A stretch of DNA of 64,000 nt from Pararhizobium sp. (GCA_030655075.1 JAURWE010000024.1:310001-374000); one strand, 5' to 3'; positions 16,916-26,311 are shown, counted from the first letter of the stretch. Numbers and translations are program-made. Notes: generated by a model not told the origin, from the letters alone.

Positions 16916-17961
16916 CCGACGCTGTCGTATTCAACAATGTCGATATCATCTTCGGCAAGAACCCGCAGGCAGCCCTTGCCATGGTCGACAGCGGCAAGAC
17001 CCGCGACGAGATCGGCGCCGCCACCGGCCTCGTGCTCGGCGTTGCCGATGCGACCCTGTCGATCGCCGAGGGCGAAATCCTCGTGCTGATGGGCCTGTCG
17101 GGCTCCGGCAAGTCGACGCTGGTGCGCGCCGTCAACGGTCTTGCGCCTGTCGTGCGCGGCGAAGTCTTCGTCAACACGCCGAACGGACCACTTAACCCCT
17201 ACAAGACCTCGGCCAAGTCGCTGCGCGATTTCCGCATGCACACCGTCTCCATGGTGTTCCAGCAGTTCGCGCTCCTGCCCTGGCGCACGGTTGCCGACAA
17301 TGTCGGCTTCGGCCTCGAGCTTGCCGGCATGCCGGAAGCCGAACGCAAGACCCGTGTCGCCGAGCAGCTCGAACTGGTCAACCTGACCAAATGGGCCGGC
17401 CGCCAGGTCAAGGAACTCTCAGGCGGCATGCAGCAGCGCGTCGGCCTCGCCCGTGCCTTTGCCACCGGCGCACCGATCCTTTTGATGGACGAGCCGTTTT
17501 CTGCACTCGACCCGCTGATCCGCACCCGTCTTCAGGATGAATTGCTGGAGTTCCAGCGCCGCCTGAAGAAGACGATCATCTTTGTTAGCCACGATCTCGA
17601 CGAGGCCTTCCGCATCGGCAACCGCATCGCCATCATGGAAGGCGGACGCATCATCCAGTGCGGCACGCCGCAGGATATCGTCAAGAACCCGGCCAACCAG
17701 TATGTCGCCGATTTCGTCCAGAACATGAACCCGATCACCATGCTGACGGCGCTCGACGTCATGAAGCCGGGCCTGACCCGGGCCGGCGCCACCGAAGGCG
17801 TCAGCGGCACGGCCAAGCCGACGACGCCGCTGGTCGACATTCTCGATGCCATGGCGCGCCAGCCGGGCAGCATCGGCGTCGTCGACAATGGCGCAATCGT
17901 CGGCACGATCAATGCCCAGAGCGTGGTCGAGGGACTGACGCAGCACCGACGCAGGGATTAG
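16912..17961 (+). CDS. choV: Choline ABC transporter, ATP-binding protein
   Basis: 349 residues. Walker A GLSGSGKST at 61-69, Q-loop in MVFQQFALLPW, ABC signature LSGGMQQR at 169-176, Walker B LLMDEP at 190-195 and the switch His in FVSHDLDEA. A C-terminal CBS-like segment (VDILDAMARQPGSIGVVDNGAIVGTINAQSVVEGL) is typical of the glycine-betaine/choline ATPases of the ProV family and may sense ionic strength. Overlaps choW by 4 bases. Confidence 0.95.
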   Translation: MTDAVVFNNVDIIFGKNPQAALAMVDSGKTRDEIGAATGLVLGVADATLSIAEGEILVLMGLSGSGKSTLVRAVNGLAPVVRGEVFVNTPNGPLNPYKTSAKSLRDFRMHTVSMVFQQFALLPWRTVADNVGFGLELAGMPEAERKTRVAEQLELVNLTKWAGRQVKELSGGMQQRVGLARAFATGAPILLMDEPFSALDPLIRTRLQDELLEFQRRLKKTIIFVSHDLDEAFRIGNRIAIMEGGRIIQCGTPQDIVKNPANQYVADFVQNMNPITMLTALDVMKPGLTRAGATEGVSGTAKPTTPLVDILDAMARQPGSIGVVDNGAIVGTINAQSVVEGLTQHRRRD

Positions 17962-17972
17962 GCAGAACCAGC

Positions 17973-18722
17973 ATGACCGACAAACCGCAAGTGCTGCGCG
18001 ACACCGATGACGACGCCCGCACACTCGCCCGCACCCTTCTTCGTGGCGCCCGCAGCGCCGCGATGGGCGTCATCGATCCGCAAAACGGTTTCCCATCCGT
18101 CAGCCGCGTCCTCCTCGGCATCGACACCGACGGCGTCCCGGTCATTCTCGTATCCGCCCTGTCGAGCCATACCGCAGCGCTGGAAGCCGATAGCCGTGCG
18201 TCGCTGCTCACAGGCGAGATCGGCAAGGGCGATCCACTGGCTCATGCGCGCCTGACCCTGCACTGCAATGCTGAAAAGGTCGCACGCGATACGCCGGATC
18301 ATGCCCGCATCCGCGAACGATTCGTGCGGCGTCAGCCGAAGTCGAAGCTTTATGTCGATTTCCCGGATTTCGCCTTCTTCCGGCTGAACCCCGTCCGGGC
18401 AAGCCTCAATGGCGGCTTCGGCAAGGCCTATGCGCTGGAGGCTGCAGATTTTCTTATCGCCTCGCCCGCCAGGGACGAACTCGCGGCCATGGAAGCTGAC
18501 GCCATCGCCCACATGAGCGAGGACCACGCCGAAGCAGCGAGCTTTTACGCACATCACTATTGCGGCGCGTCCGGCGACGGCTGGGTGATTTGCGGCATGG
18601 ACGCCGCAGGCCTGGATCTCATGCTCGGAGATGCACTTAAACGGATGGAGTTCCCGGAAAAGTTGCAGTTGGCACGTAATTTGCCATCCACCCTAAAAAA
18701 ACTCCTCCATCCACCTGCCTAA
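17973..18722 (+). CDS. HugZ-like heme-utilisation / FMN-binding split-barrel protein
   Basis: 249 residues. The N-terminal ~150 residues are a pyridoxamine-phosphate-oxidase-like split barrel (AAMGVIDPQNGFPSVSRVLLGIDTDGVPVILVSALSSHTAAL). The C-terminal part, from about DELAAMEADAIAHMSEDHAEA, is DUF2470-like with a His that binds heme iron in HugZ. Such proteins degrade heme or bind flavin. It starts 11 bases after choV and is probably co-transcribed, an unusual partner for choline uptake. Function is by family only. Confidence 0.82.
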   Translation: MTDKPQVLRDTDDDARTLARTLLRGARSAAMGVIDPQNGFPSVSRVLLGIDTDGVPVILVSALSSHTAALEADSRASLLTGEIGKGDPLAHARLTLHCNAEKVARDTPDHARIRERFVRRQPKSKLYVDFPDFAFFRLNPVRASLNGGFGKAYALEAADFLIASPARDELAAMEADAIAHMSEDHAEAASFYAHHYCGASGDGWVICGMDAAGLDLMLGDALKRMEFPEKLQLARNLPSTLKKLLHPPA

Positions 18723-18759
18723 CCTACCCTGATTTCTAGCAGTGGGTGGTTGAGCTTTC

Positions 18760-18775
18760 ATTCACCGCCCCTAAT
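18760..18775 (-). promoter_or_regulatory. Candidate NolR box upstream of nolR
   Basis: On the minus strand the sequence reads ATTAG-N9-AT, matching the described (A/T)TTAG-N9-A(T/A) NolR consensus. It lies about 50 bases before the nolR start. A second ATTAG at 18786-18790 has a spacing off by one. NolR is known to repress its own promoter in Sinorhizobium. The consensus is loose, so chance match is possible. Confidence 0.45.
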
Positions 18776-18826
18776 GATATGTCATCTAATACGATCATAT
18801 AACAAAAATTCATTGGAGCAAAAGTG

Positions 18827-19171
18827 ATGGAAGCAATTTCGACAAAGCGCCATGCTACGGCGGAAGTCGCGGCCGACTTTCTGTCGGCAATGGCCAACCC
18901 CAAGCGGCTGCTGATTCTCAGCTCGCTGGTCAAGGGTGAGATGGCAGTCGGCGCTCTGGCAACCCAGGTTGGCCTCAGCCAGTCGGCCCTTTCGCAGCAT
19001 CTTTCGAAACTGCGTGCACAGAAGCTGGTCAACACCCGGCGCGATGCTCAGACGATTTATTATTCGAGCACCTCGGAAGCCGTTCTGAAGATCCTGGACA
19101 CGCTTTCGGAAATCTACACCGAAAAAGAAGGCAAGACGGAAGTGCTGGAAAAAGCCCGCCGTACCGCTTAA
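18827..19171 (+). CDS. nolR: ArsR-family regulator NolR
   Basis: 114 residues from the ATG at 18827 with GGAG 8 bases upstream (a GTG one codon earlier is less likely). The core AAGFLSAMANPKRLLILxSLVK...MAVGALAxxVGLSQSALSQ is nearly that of S. meliloti NolR, with the winged HTH at about 40-80. The cysteines of arsenic sensors are absent. In rhizobia NolR dimers repress nod genes and tune quorum sensing, exopolysaccharide and growth. Orthology is recognised by eye; no nod genes are in this window. Confidence 0.85.
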   Translation: MEAISTKRHATAEVAADFLSAMANPKRLLILSSLVKGEMAVGALATQVGLSQSALSQHLSKLRAQKLVNTRRDAQTIYYSSTSEAVLKILDTLSEIYTEKEGKTEVLEKARRTA

Positions 19172-19261
19172 CACGGGCGGACGTCTCTGGACTTCAGCCC
19201 GTGCGAACACCAGCCGGCTTTCGTTTGCGCGGCTTCTAGGGTGTTGGTGCAGGATCACGGC

Positions 19262-20347
19262 ATGGACGAACAAAACGCTCTCACCGGTAACGATAGCCCT
19301 GTCCGCTGGGCTATCGTTGGCACGGGCACGATCGCTGCGACATTTGCAGACGATATTTCTCTCGCCGGAAATGCCCGCCTCGCCGCCGTCTGTTCGAGGC
19401 GACTGCAGACTGCCGAGGCTTTCGCCGCGCGCTTCGGCGGCGCCCGCTGCTTTGAAGACCTGCAATCTCTGGCAAACGATCCCGGCATCGACATCGTCTA
19501 TCTCGCTACCCCCAATCACGTGCACTTCGAACAGGCCAAGCTCCTGCTCGAAAGCGGCAAACATGTGCTGGTGGAAAAGCCGCTGACGACCACCGCGCAG
19601 GAGGCCGCCATCCTTTTTAGGCTGGCCAGGGCGAAAAACCTGTTTTTGATGGAAGCCCTCTGGACGCTGCTGCTGCCCGCCCTAGCCCATGTCCGGGCAT
19701 ATCTGCTGACGGGCAAGCTCGGTGCGATTCGCAGCGTGCGGGCGAACCTCAGCTATGAGAAGCCCTACGATCCGCACAGCAAGTTTTTCAACCCGGCCAT
19801 GGGCGGCGGCTCGCTGCTGGATCTGGGTGTCTACCCGCTTTCCATCGCTACCAACCTGTTCGGCCGGCCGCGGCACATTGCCGGCAGCTGGCGCGCCGCA
19901 CCAAGCGGCGTCGATATGGCAGCACAGGTTTCGCTTGGCTACGATTACTTTTTCGCTGATATCGCCTGTGGTTTCGATCACGATGGGACCAACCAGTTCG
20001 TGATATCGGGCGAAAAATCCTCGCTGGTGATCGATGCACCCTTCCTGAAGGCGCAGAGAATATTGTCGTCAGGCAGTGACACGGTCCTGTCTTGGCTGGC
20101 GCCGGAGACCGAAAGTCCTGTGCGCAGGCTCCTGGCAAAGGCCGCCCGCCGCCTTCCAGGCGCAATCGTGTACGACGCGCCTTTTGCCGGAAACGGACTT
20201 CAGTTTGAGATTGCGGCGGCAGGAGATGCACTGAGGCGGGGCGAACACACGCCCGCCCTTTGGACGGCCAGCAACAGCAGCAGCGTCCTTGAGATCATCG
20301 AGACGATCAAGGCGCAACCGCCTCTCACCTCACCTGTCACGGCATGA
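19262..20347 (+). CDS. Gfo/Idh/MocA family oxidoreductase
   Basis: 361 residues from the ATG at 19262. N-terminal Rossmann fold with WAIVGTGTIAATFADDI at about 15-31, then the family lysine in HVLVEKPLTTT at about 110. The C-terminal alpha/beta domain includes MGGGSLLDLGVYPLSIATNLFG, which resembles dimeric dihydrodiol dehydrogenases and D-xylose 1-dehydrogenase types. Sugar or polyol substrate with NAD(P) is likely; exact substrate unknown. Its last 11 bases overlap the 3' end of the convergent oxidoreductase gene. Confidence 0.9.
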   Translation: MDEQNALTGNDSPVRWAIVGTGTIAATFADDISLAGNARLAAVCSRRLQTAEAFAARFGGARCFEDLQSLANDPGIDIVYLATPNHVHFEQAKLLLESGKHVLVEKPLTTTAQEAAILFRLARAKNLFLMEALWTLLLPALAHVRAYLLTGKLGAIRSVRANLSYEKPYDPHSKFFNPAMGGGSLLDLGVYPLSIATNLFGRPRHIAGSWRAAPSGVDMAAQVSLGYDYFFADIACGFDHDGTNQFVISGEKSSLVIDAPFLKAQRILSSGSDTVLSWLAPETESPVRRLLAKAARRLPGAIVYDAPFAGNGLQFEIAAAGDALRRGEHTPALWTASNSSSVLEIIETIKAQPPLTSPVTA

Positions 20348-21473
20348 CGGGGGCATAGTCGCCCTTGCCGGCATTCAGTGCCAGCACGACATCGGTCAGG
20401 TGCAGCGCCGTGGTACCGGCAAAAAACGGCTGTCCGCCGGTACTGATCGCCTCAGCCTGTGCTGCGATACCCCGCACGAAATCGATCTGCGACGGGTAGG
20501 CGGGAAGTATTCCCGCTGCGGGCTTGCCGGGATAGGGAACGGACGTGCCGGCCTTCAGGGTGAACCCGAACTTGGCGCCACGCTGACGCTCCAGCCGGTC
20601 GATCAACCGGTGCAGAAGCGGGCGTTTAGCGCCGGCGAGTTCCACATGAATGGGCGAGCGATTGTCCCAGAGGTCGCGCACCACCAGGGTACCTTTCGTG
20701 CCCACGATGGTCAGCGACCGGTCGCGCGGTGCGGCGAGACCGCAGGTGATGCGGGCGGTCAGCCCCGATGCGAACGTCAGGCAGCCGACGGAGAAATCCG
20801 GTGCCAGCGCCAGTCCTTCGGTGCCGGGGCCCTTGTCGGGAAAGGTCAGCGCCGAAAACGCCGCCACGTGCGAAACCGGACCGAACAGCGACACCAGCCA
20901 GCTCATGCCATAGCCTGCATGTTCGAGCGTGCAGCCGACTTCGAACTCATGGACGCCCGGCCACTTGGCCCCGGAACGGCTGCGCCATTGCTGCCAGTTG
21001 TCGAGAAACACCGGGCCGTCCTCCATTTCGGCATAGGCCAAGCGCGGCGTGCCGATGACGCCGGAAGCGAGAATGGCGGCACAGTGGGCCTGCGCATCGC
21101 TGAGCGCATTGGCCGGCGCTGCGGCCAGAACCAGCCCTTTCGAGCGGGCGAGATCGACCAGCTCCCGCGCCTCGCCAACCTCCATCGCCAGCGGCTTTTC
21201 GCAATACACATGTTTGCCGGCAGACAGCGCCGCCTTGTTCACCGTGTAGTGATTCTCAGGTGTCGTCAGGTTGACGACGATCTCCACACGCTCGTCAGCC
21301 AGCAATGCGTCGAGACCGGCAAACGCGGCGACCTTCCAATAGGCGCAAAACTGCGACAGGCGGGCTGCATCCTGATCGAAGACGCCGGCAAGCGACAGGC
21401 CGGGATGGTTGGCCAGCGTGGTCATGTAATAGTCGGCGACGAAGCCGGTTCCGACAAAGGCGATGCCTGTCAC
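20337..21473 (-). CDS. Gfo/Idh/MocA family oxidoreductase, downstream of GH9 glucanase
   Basis: 378 residues. The start is a GTG at 21473, seven bases after GGAGG; longer readings would run into the glucanase gene. Rossmann motif IAFVGTGFVADYYMTTLA near the N-terminus, ENHYTVNKAALSAGKHVYCEKPLAMEV with the catalytic-region Lys, and a C-terminal sugar dehydrogenase-like domain (GMSWLVSLFGPVSHVAAFSA). It begins 13 bases after the GH9 stop, so the two are an operon and the enzyme probably acts on a sugar released or modified downstream of that hydrolase. Substrate unknown. Confidence 0.9.
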   Translation of the reverse strand: MTGIAFVGTGFVADYYMTTLANHPGLSLAGVFDQDAARLSQFCAYWKVAAFAGLDALLADERVEIVVNLTTPENHYTVNKAALSAGKHVYCEKPLAMEVGEARELVDLARSKGLVLAAAPANALSDAQAHCAAILASGVIGTPRLAYAEMEDGPVFLDNWQQWRSRSGAKWPGVHEFEVGCTLEHAGYGMSWLVSLFGPVSHVAAFSALTFPDKGPGTEGLALAPDFSVGCLTFASGLTARITCGLAAPRDRSLTIVGTKGTLVVRDLWDNRSPIHVELAGAKRPLLHRLIDRLERQRGAKFGFTLKAGTSVPYPGKPAAGILPAYPSQIDFVRGIAAQAEAISTGGQPFFAGTTALHLTDVVLALNAGKGDYAPVMP

Positions 21474-21486
21474 GTTCAAACCTCCG

Positions 21487-23808
21487 CTACCGTGTATCGG
21501 CCAGGAACGACGCAATATAGACCAGCGGCGCGTTCCAGTTGATGGTGATCTCGTTGCTGCCCCAGGCCATGATGTCGTCGACATAGCAGGTTTGTGGCGC
21601 GCAGCCCTGCAGCCGCGCCTCAGCGATCGGATCGACCATCGTCGAATTCGGACCGCCAGCCAGGGACCCGACCGGCGGACCGGGCAGGGTCGAATCGACC
21701 TGATGCGCAAACCATCGGCTGTGCTGGTTCTTCGACCAGACCGAGCCGTAGCCGGTGACATAGGACAGGTTCATGGCATTGCGGCCGAGCACATAATCCA
21801 TGCTTTGGCGCACGCCGTCGAGATAGCGCTTTTCGCCGGTCAGATCATAGGCGGCGGACACCAGGATCATGTTCTGCAGGATCAGCTGGTTGGAGCCCCA
21901 ATCGTATTTTCCGTTCGTGGGCCTATAGATATGCCCGAAGGACTCCTGCCCCTGCACGGCCAGGAATTCAGTCCCGGCAGAGATCACAGAACTGCGGATC
22001 ATGGCCAGATCGCGCTCCGGCAAGTTCTTGCCGTAGAGCGCCAGCTCCAGCCGCCCGAGCGCCGCCGTGTCGGCCCAGCTCAAGGTTCCGTGCGGCGAAA
22101 AAACGACACCACCCCAGTATGTCGATGCCTTCAGTGCCTCCAGATAGGTGTCCTCGCCGGTGGTCAGGTAAAGTTCTGCCGCCGCCCAGTAGATCTCGTC
22201 GGTGACGTTGACATCGGCATAATCCCCACCGCCGCCGCCCTCGGTTCCCTTCGTCAGGGGCGCATAGAGAATCGGGTTTGTCGTCGCGGCCGCAAAGGTC
22301 TTGCGCGCGGCGGCCAGCAGGCGTTCTGCAAATTCCGGGTCGTAGGCCTTGTAGAGCCGCGCCCCTTGCGCAGCCGCCGCCGCGACGTTCAGCGTCGCAG
22401 CCGTCGAGGGACGGTGCAGCACCCGCATTTCCGGGTCGAGATGCGGCATCATCGGCACGCCGGTCCATTTCGCGTCCGTCACCTTGTGATGCGCCATGCC
22501 TGCCAGCGGCTGGCCGTCCGGCACGATCATCTTCAGCAGGAACTCAAGCTCCCAGCGCGCCTCGTCGAGAATATCGGGAACACCATTTCCGTTTTCCGGA
22601 ATGCGCGACAGGCTGTCGCTGAGCACGGCAGACGCGCCGCCGGCCGCATGCTGGCCGCGCTCGAACGTACCAAGCAATTGCGCCACCGAGATGCCGCCAT
22701 TGACCACGTATTTGCCCTGGTCACCGGCATCGTACCAGCCGCCGGAAACATCCAGCGTGTAATCGCAGCGCCAATCGCCGTAGATCGCCGCCGCCGCCTC
22801 GCCGTCGAGGCATCGCACCTCCGTATCGCCCTCGTTTGGCCTCAGACCAATGTGTCCCGCCGGCCGCGCATAGGCCTCTCCGGCGATGCTGCCGAGGATC
22901 TCCGTGCCGCTGCGTGCCATGTAGAACCATGACAGCGCGTCGATCCGCAGCTTGCCATAGGCATCGTCGCCGATGGCGAATGGATAGCTTTCCTGGCTGT
23001 CCACCTTCAGCCTGTAGCCTTCACCGGGTACGGCAAACGCGCTGAAATCGGCGATATGCGTTTCGGCATTGGCCGACGGGTCGAGCCCGAACACCTCCGT
23101 CATGCCCTCGCCCTGCACAGCGCCGAGCGCATCGACAAGCGTATAGGCGAGCGGCTCGGTCGCCATCGAAATAATCGTGGCGCGCTTCGGACCGTTGAGG
23201 AAATAGCCGCTCTGATTGACCCGGATCGGGCTGCCCGAGGTCACAGCCGTCGGCGCTTTCCCGGCAACCTCATCTGCCATGGCCTGCCGCAGCACCACGT
23301 CATCGAGGCAGAGCCGCGTGTCGGCGGCACTGCCGCCCAGCTGCAGCACGATCTGCGAGGTGACGCCCTGCAGCGCCGGAAAGATCGCCGAAAAAGCCTG
23401 CCCATCCTTGGTGGCGGACAGTGACAGCTCGGCCTGCGCCGTCCAGGGTTCGCTGGCCTGCTGCACCCGCATCGGAATGGTTTTCGCCTCGGCGCTCTGT
23501 GCTGTCATCGTCAGGGCATATTGCACGCCGGCTTCGAGCGGCAGATCGTTGATACCGACCAGACGGTCCCAGGAATCGCCGCCTGCCGGAATGTCGGCGC
23601 ACAATCTTCCGTCAGCAACGGCAAGGCTGACGCCACCACTCGCCCAGAAGGCGCCCTGCCCGGCGTCGAAGGTTTCGGTGAGGAGCGTGTCTGCGGCATG
23701 ACCCGCCGGCGCGCCGCCGAGCATGGCACCGATGAGCGCCACGGCTCGCACGTTGAAAAAGGTCATCATGTCCTTCCCGGCTTTGGGATTCTGCTGGTTT
23801 CGCCGCAT
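21487..23808 (-). CDS. Secreted GH9 endoglucanase/cellulase with N-terminal CBM-like domain
   Basis: 773 residues from the ATG at 23808 (GAGGA 6 bases upstream); ATG pair at 23769/23766 is the alternative. Signal peptide ends APAGHA-AD (~38). Residues ~40-175 look like a CBM4/9-type beta-sandwich (TLLTETFDAGQGAFWASGG ... CLDDVVLRQ). A CelD-type Ig domain starts at SGSPIRVNQSGYFLNGPKRAT (~191-285). The GH9 (alpha/alpha)6 barrel has the catalytic Asp motif GGWYDAGD at 356-363 and the catalytic acid Glu753 in WGSNEITINWN. It hydrolyses beta-1,4-glucans such as cellulose or plant mixed-linkage glucan outside the inner membrane. Followed by a co-transcribed oxidoreductase. Confidence 0.92.
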   Translation of the reverse strand: MRRNQQNPKAGKDMMTFFNVRAVALIGAMLGGAPAGHAADTLLTETFDAGQGAFWASGGVSLAVADGRLCADIPAGGDSWDRLVGINDLPLEAGVQYALTMTAQSAEAKTIPMRVQQASEPWTAQAELSLSATKDGQAFSAIFPALQGVTSQIVLQLGGSAADTRLCLDDVVLRQAMADEVAGKAPTAVTSGSPIRVNQSGYFLNGPKRATIISMATEPLAYTLVDALGAVQGEGMTEVFGLDPSANAETHIADFSAFAVPGEGYRLKVDSQESYPFAIGDDAYGKLRIDALSWFYMARSGTEILGSIAGEAYARPAGHIGLRPNEGDTEVRCLDGEAAAAIYGDWRCDYTLDVSGGWYDAGDQGKYVVNGGISVAQLLGTFERGQHAAGGASAVLSDSLSRIPENGNGVPDILDEARWELEFLLKMIVPDGQPLAGMAHHKVTDAKWTGVPMMPHLDPEMRVLHRPSTAATLNVAAAAAQGARLYKAYDPEFAERLLAAARKTFAAATTNPILYAPLTKGTEGGGGGDYADVNVTDEIYWAAAELYLTTGEDTYLEALKASTYWGGVVFSPHGTLSWADTAALGRLELALYGKNLPERDLAMIRSSVISAGTEFLAVQGQESFGHIYRPTNGKYDWGSNQLILQNMILVSAAYDLTGEKRYLDGVRQSMDYVLGRNAMNLSYVTGYGSVWSKNQHSRWFAHQVDSTLPGPPVGSLAGGPNSTMVDPIAEARLQGCAPQTCYVDDIMAWGSNEITINWNAPLVYIASFLADTR

Positions 23809-24031
23809 GTTACATCCTCGAACCGGCCTTTGGTTTCGGGCAGCATGCGGAAGAATTCCGCAACATCCTTGCCGCAAACAGGTTAAACTTGCGCAAAGAG
23901 TCACGCATCGCGGCCAAAAATCTGCCATGGCTTGACGCCATACGTCGCCCTGATAATTTGACCAACAGGTAAACAATAACCCACCTTCAGCAGTGGCCGC
24001 CCGGCCGGGATCGGGCCATGGAGAACCTTCA

Positions 24032-25357
24032 ATGTCCAACCGCCTCAATGCCCCGAACGACCTGCGCGCCTTCTGGATGCCGTTCACCGCCAACCGGCAG
24101 TTCAAGAAAGAGCCCCGCATGTTCGTCAAGGCGAAGGACATGCACTACACCACCCATGATGGCCGCACCGTGCTCGACGGCACGGCCGGCCTCTGGTGCG
24201 TCAATGCCGGCCACTGCCGCCCGCTTATCACCGAAGCCATTCGCGAGCAGGCCGGCGAACTCGACTACGCGCCGGCCTTCCAGCTCGGCCATCCCAAAGC
24301 CTTCGAGCTTGCCAACCGCCTGGTCGATATTGCCCCCGAAGGCATGAACCACGTGCTCTACACGAACTCCGGCTCCGAATCGGTCGATACGGCGCTGAAG
24401 GTGGCGCTCGCCTATCACAAGGTGAAGGGCGACGGTTCGCGCACCCGCCTGATCGGCCGCGAGCGCGGCTATCACGGCGTCAATTTCGGCGGCATCTCGG
24501 TCGGCGGCATCGTCTCCAACCGAAAAATGTTTGGCACGCTCCTGACCGGCGTCGACCATATGCCGCACACCCACCAGCCCGACAAGAATGCCTTCACCAA
24601 GGGCGAGCCGGAACACGGCGGCGATATCGCCACCGAACTCGAGCGCATCGTTACGCTGCATGACGCCTCGACAATCGCTGCCGTCATCGTCGAGCCGGTC
24701 GCCGGCTCCACCGGCGTCCTCATTCCGCCGAAAGGCTATCTGCAGAAGCTGCGCGACATCTGCACCAAACACGGCATTCTCTTGATCTTCGACGAAGTCA
24801 TCACCGGCTATGGCCGCCTCGGCACACCCTTTGCCGCCCAGTATTTCGACGTCATGCCCGACATCATCGTGACCGCTAAGGGCCTGACCAACGGCGTCAT
24901 CCCCATGGGCGCCGTCTTCGTCACCTCGGCCATTCACGACGCCTTCATGAACGGCCCGGAACACATGATCGAGTTCTTCCACGGCTATACCTATTCCGGC
25001 AACCCGATCGCCTCGGCCGCCGCCATCGCCACGCTCGACACCTACCGCGACGAAGGCCTCCTGACCCGCGCCGCCGACCTTGCCCCCTACTGGGAAAAGG
25101 CGCTGCATTCGCTGGCCGATTGCCCGCACGTCATCGATGTCAGGAACATCGGCCTCATCGGTGCCATCGAACTGTCGCCGATCGCAGGGGAACCGACCAA
25201 GCGCGCCTTCTCGGCCTTCCTCAAGGCCTATGAAAGCGGCTTCCTCATCCGCACCACCGGCGACATCATCGCCCTGTCGCCGCCGCTGATCATCTCGGAA
25301 GAGCAGATCGACGAGTTGGTGGCCGGCATCCGCAAGGTGCTGCACGCGATCGCCTGA
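24032..25357 (+). CDS. Omega-amino acid--pyruvate aminotransferase (class III, PLP)
   Basis: 441 residues from the ATG at 24032. Class III fold: YTNSGSESVDTALKVAL at ~110-126, GRERGYHGVNFGG, EPVAGSTGVLIPPKGYL, IFDEVITGYGRLG with Asp254, and the PLP Lys283 in TAKGLTNGVIPMGAV. The overall sequence is that of beta-alanine:pyruvate transaminases, moving amino groups from beta-alanine or other omega-amino acids to pyruvate. A plausible promoter lies upstream (TTGACG near 23932 with an AT-rich -10). It leads a possible unit with the epimerase and adenine deaminase genes. Confidence 0.92.
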   Translation: MSNRLNAPNDLRAFWMPFTANRQFKKEPRMFVKAKDMHYTTHDGRTVLDGTAGLWCVNAGHCRPLITEAIREQAGELDYAPAFQLGHPKAFELANRLVDIAPEGMNHVLYTNSGSESVDTALKVALAYHKVKGDGSRTRLIGRERGYHGVNFGGISVGGIVSNRKMFGTLLTGVDHMPHTHQPDKNAFTKGEPEHGGDIATELERIVTLHDASTIAAVIVEPVAGSTGVLIPPKGYLQKLRDICTKHGILLIFDEVITGYGRLGTPFAAQYFDVMPDIIVTAKGLTNGVIPMGAVFVTSAIHDAFMNGPEHMIEFFHGYTYSGNPIASAAAIATLDTYRDEGLLTRAADLAPYWEKALHSLADCPHVIDVRNIGLIGAIELSPIAGEPTKRAFSAFLKAYESGFLIRTTGDIIALSPPLIISEEQIDELVAGIRKVLHAIA

Positions 25358-25441
25358 GCAGAGCCGGTGCGGCGGCCGAACCGGCTCTGCACCGGGCGAT
25401 GCGTGATACCGTCCATTGTCTGACCTGCAAGGGGAGCCGCG

Positions 25442-26311
25442 ATGTCCAGCCTGATCCGCATCGAAAACCAGTATCTGACTGTCGAGGTCTCGCCGCTCGG
25501 CGCCGAAATGCAGTCGATCACCTCCCATGACGGCCGCTCCTGGCTGTGGAACGGCGATGCTTCCTTTTGGACGGGCCGCTCGCCCGTGCTCTTCCCCATC
25601 GTCGGCAAGGCGCCGGACGATACGCTTATCGTCAACGGCCAGGGCTACCCGATGGGACAGCACGGCTTTGCCCGCCGCCAGGAATTCACGCTTGCCGCCT
25701 CGAACGAAACCTATTGCCGCTTCGCGCTCGCCTCCTCGGAGGCGACCCGCGCCGTCTATCCGTTCGATTTCGATTTCTCGGTCCGCCACTCGCTGGAAGA
25801 CCGCACCCTTATCGTCTCGGTCGAGGTGGTCAACCACGGCGATCACCCGATGCCCTTCGGCTTCGGCTTCCACCCGGCCTTCGCCTGGCCGCTGCCGGGT
25901 GGGCAAGGCCTGCCGCACACGATCACCCTCGACAGCGGCGCCGAGCCGGCGCTGCACCGCCTGAAAGGCGGCCTGCTGTCGGACGAGCCCTTGCCGTCGC
26001 CCTTCCACGCCGGCAGGCTGCTGCTCGACCACAGCCAGTACGACGCCGATGCCATGATCTTCCCGGAAGACGCCGGCCCCGGCCTGACCTACGCGGCGGA
26101 GGGCGGCCCGAGCCTGAAATTCCATTTCGAGAACCTGCCGAACCTGGCACTCTGGACCAAGCCCGGCGCACCCTTCCTCTGCATCGAGCCCTGGCACGGA
26201 ACGGCGGCGATCGCCGGCGGCTCGCGCGAACTGGCCGACCGCCCCTACACGACCCTGCTCGGCCTCGGCCAATCGATCCGCTTCGGCTTTTCCGTCACCT
26301 TCGACGTCTAA
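25442..26311 (+). CDS. Aldose 1-epimerase family protein
   Basis: 289 residues, cytosolic. Galactose-mutarotase-like beta-sandwich with the family's YLTVEVSPLGAEMQSITSHDG N-terminus, GQHGFARRQEFTL (His), PFGFGFHPAFAWPL with a catalytic-type His, and the terminal FLCIEPWHGTA block. It belongs to the YihR/LacX-like subgroup rather than GalM. Substrate unknown. Eighty-four bases after the aminotransferase and 39 before ade. Confidence 0.9.
   Translation: MSSLIRIENQYLTVEVSPLGAEMQSITSHDGRSWLWNGDASFWTGRSPVLFPIVGKAPDDTLIVNGQGYPMGQHGFARRQEFTLAASNETYCRFALASSEATRAVYPFDFDFSVRHSLEDRTLIVSVEVVNHGDHPMPFGFGFHPAFAWPLPGGQGLPHTITLDSGAEPALHRLKGGLLSDEPLPSPFHAGRLLLDHSQYDADAMIFPEDAGPGLTYAAEGGPSLKFHFENLPNLALWTKPGAPFLCIEPWHGTAAIAGGSRELADRPYTTLLGLGQSIRFGFSVTFDV

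Noticed and set aside
19172..19203. CACGGGC/GCCCGTG inverted repeat after nolR as a terminator
   Set aside because: Loop of 18 bases and no T-run; too weak to annotate.
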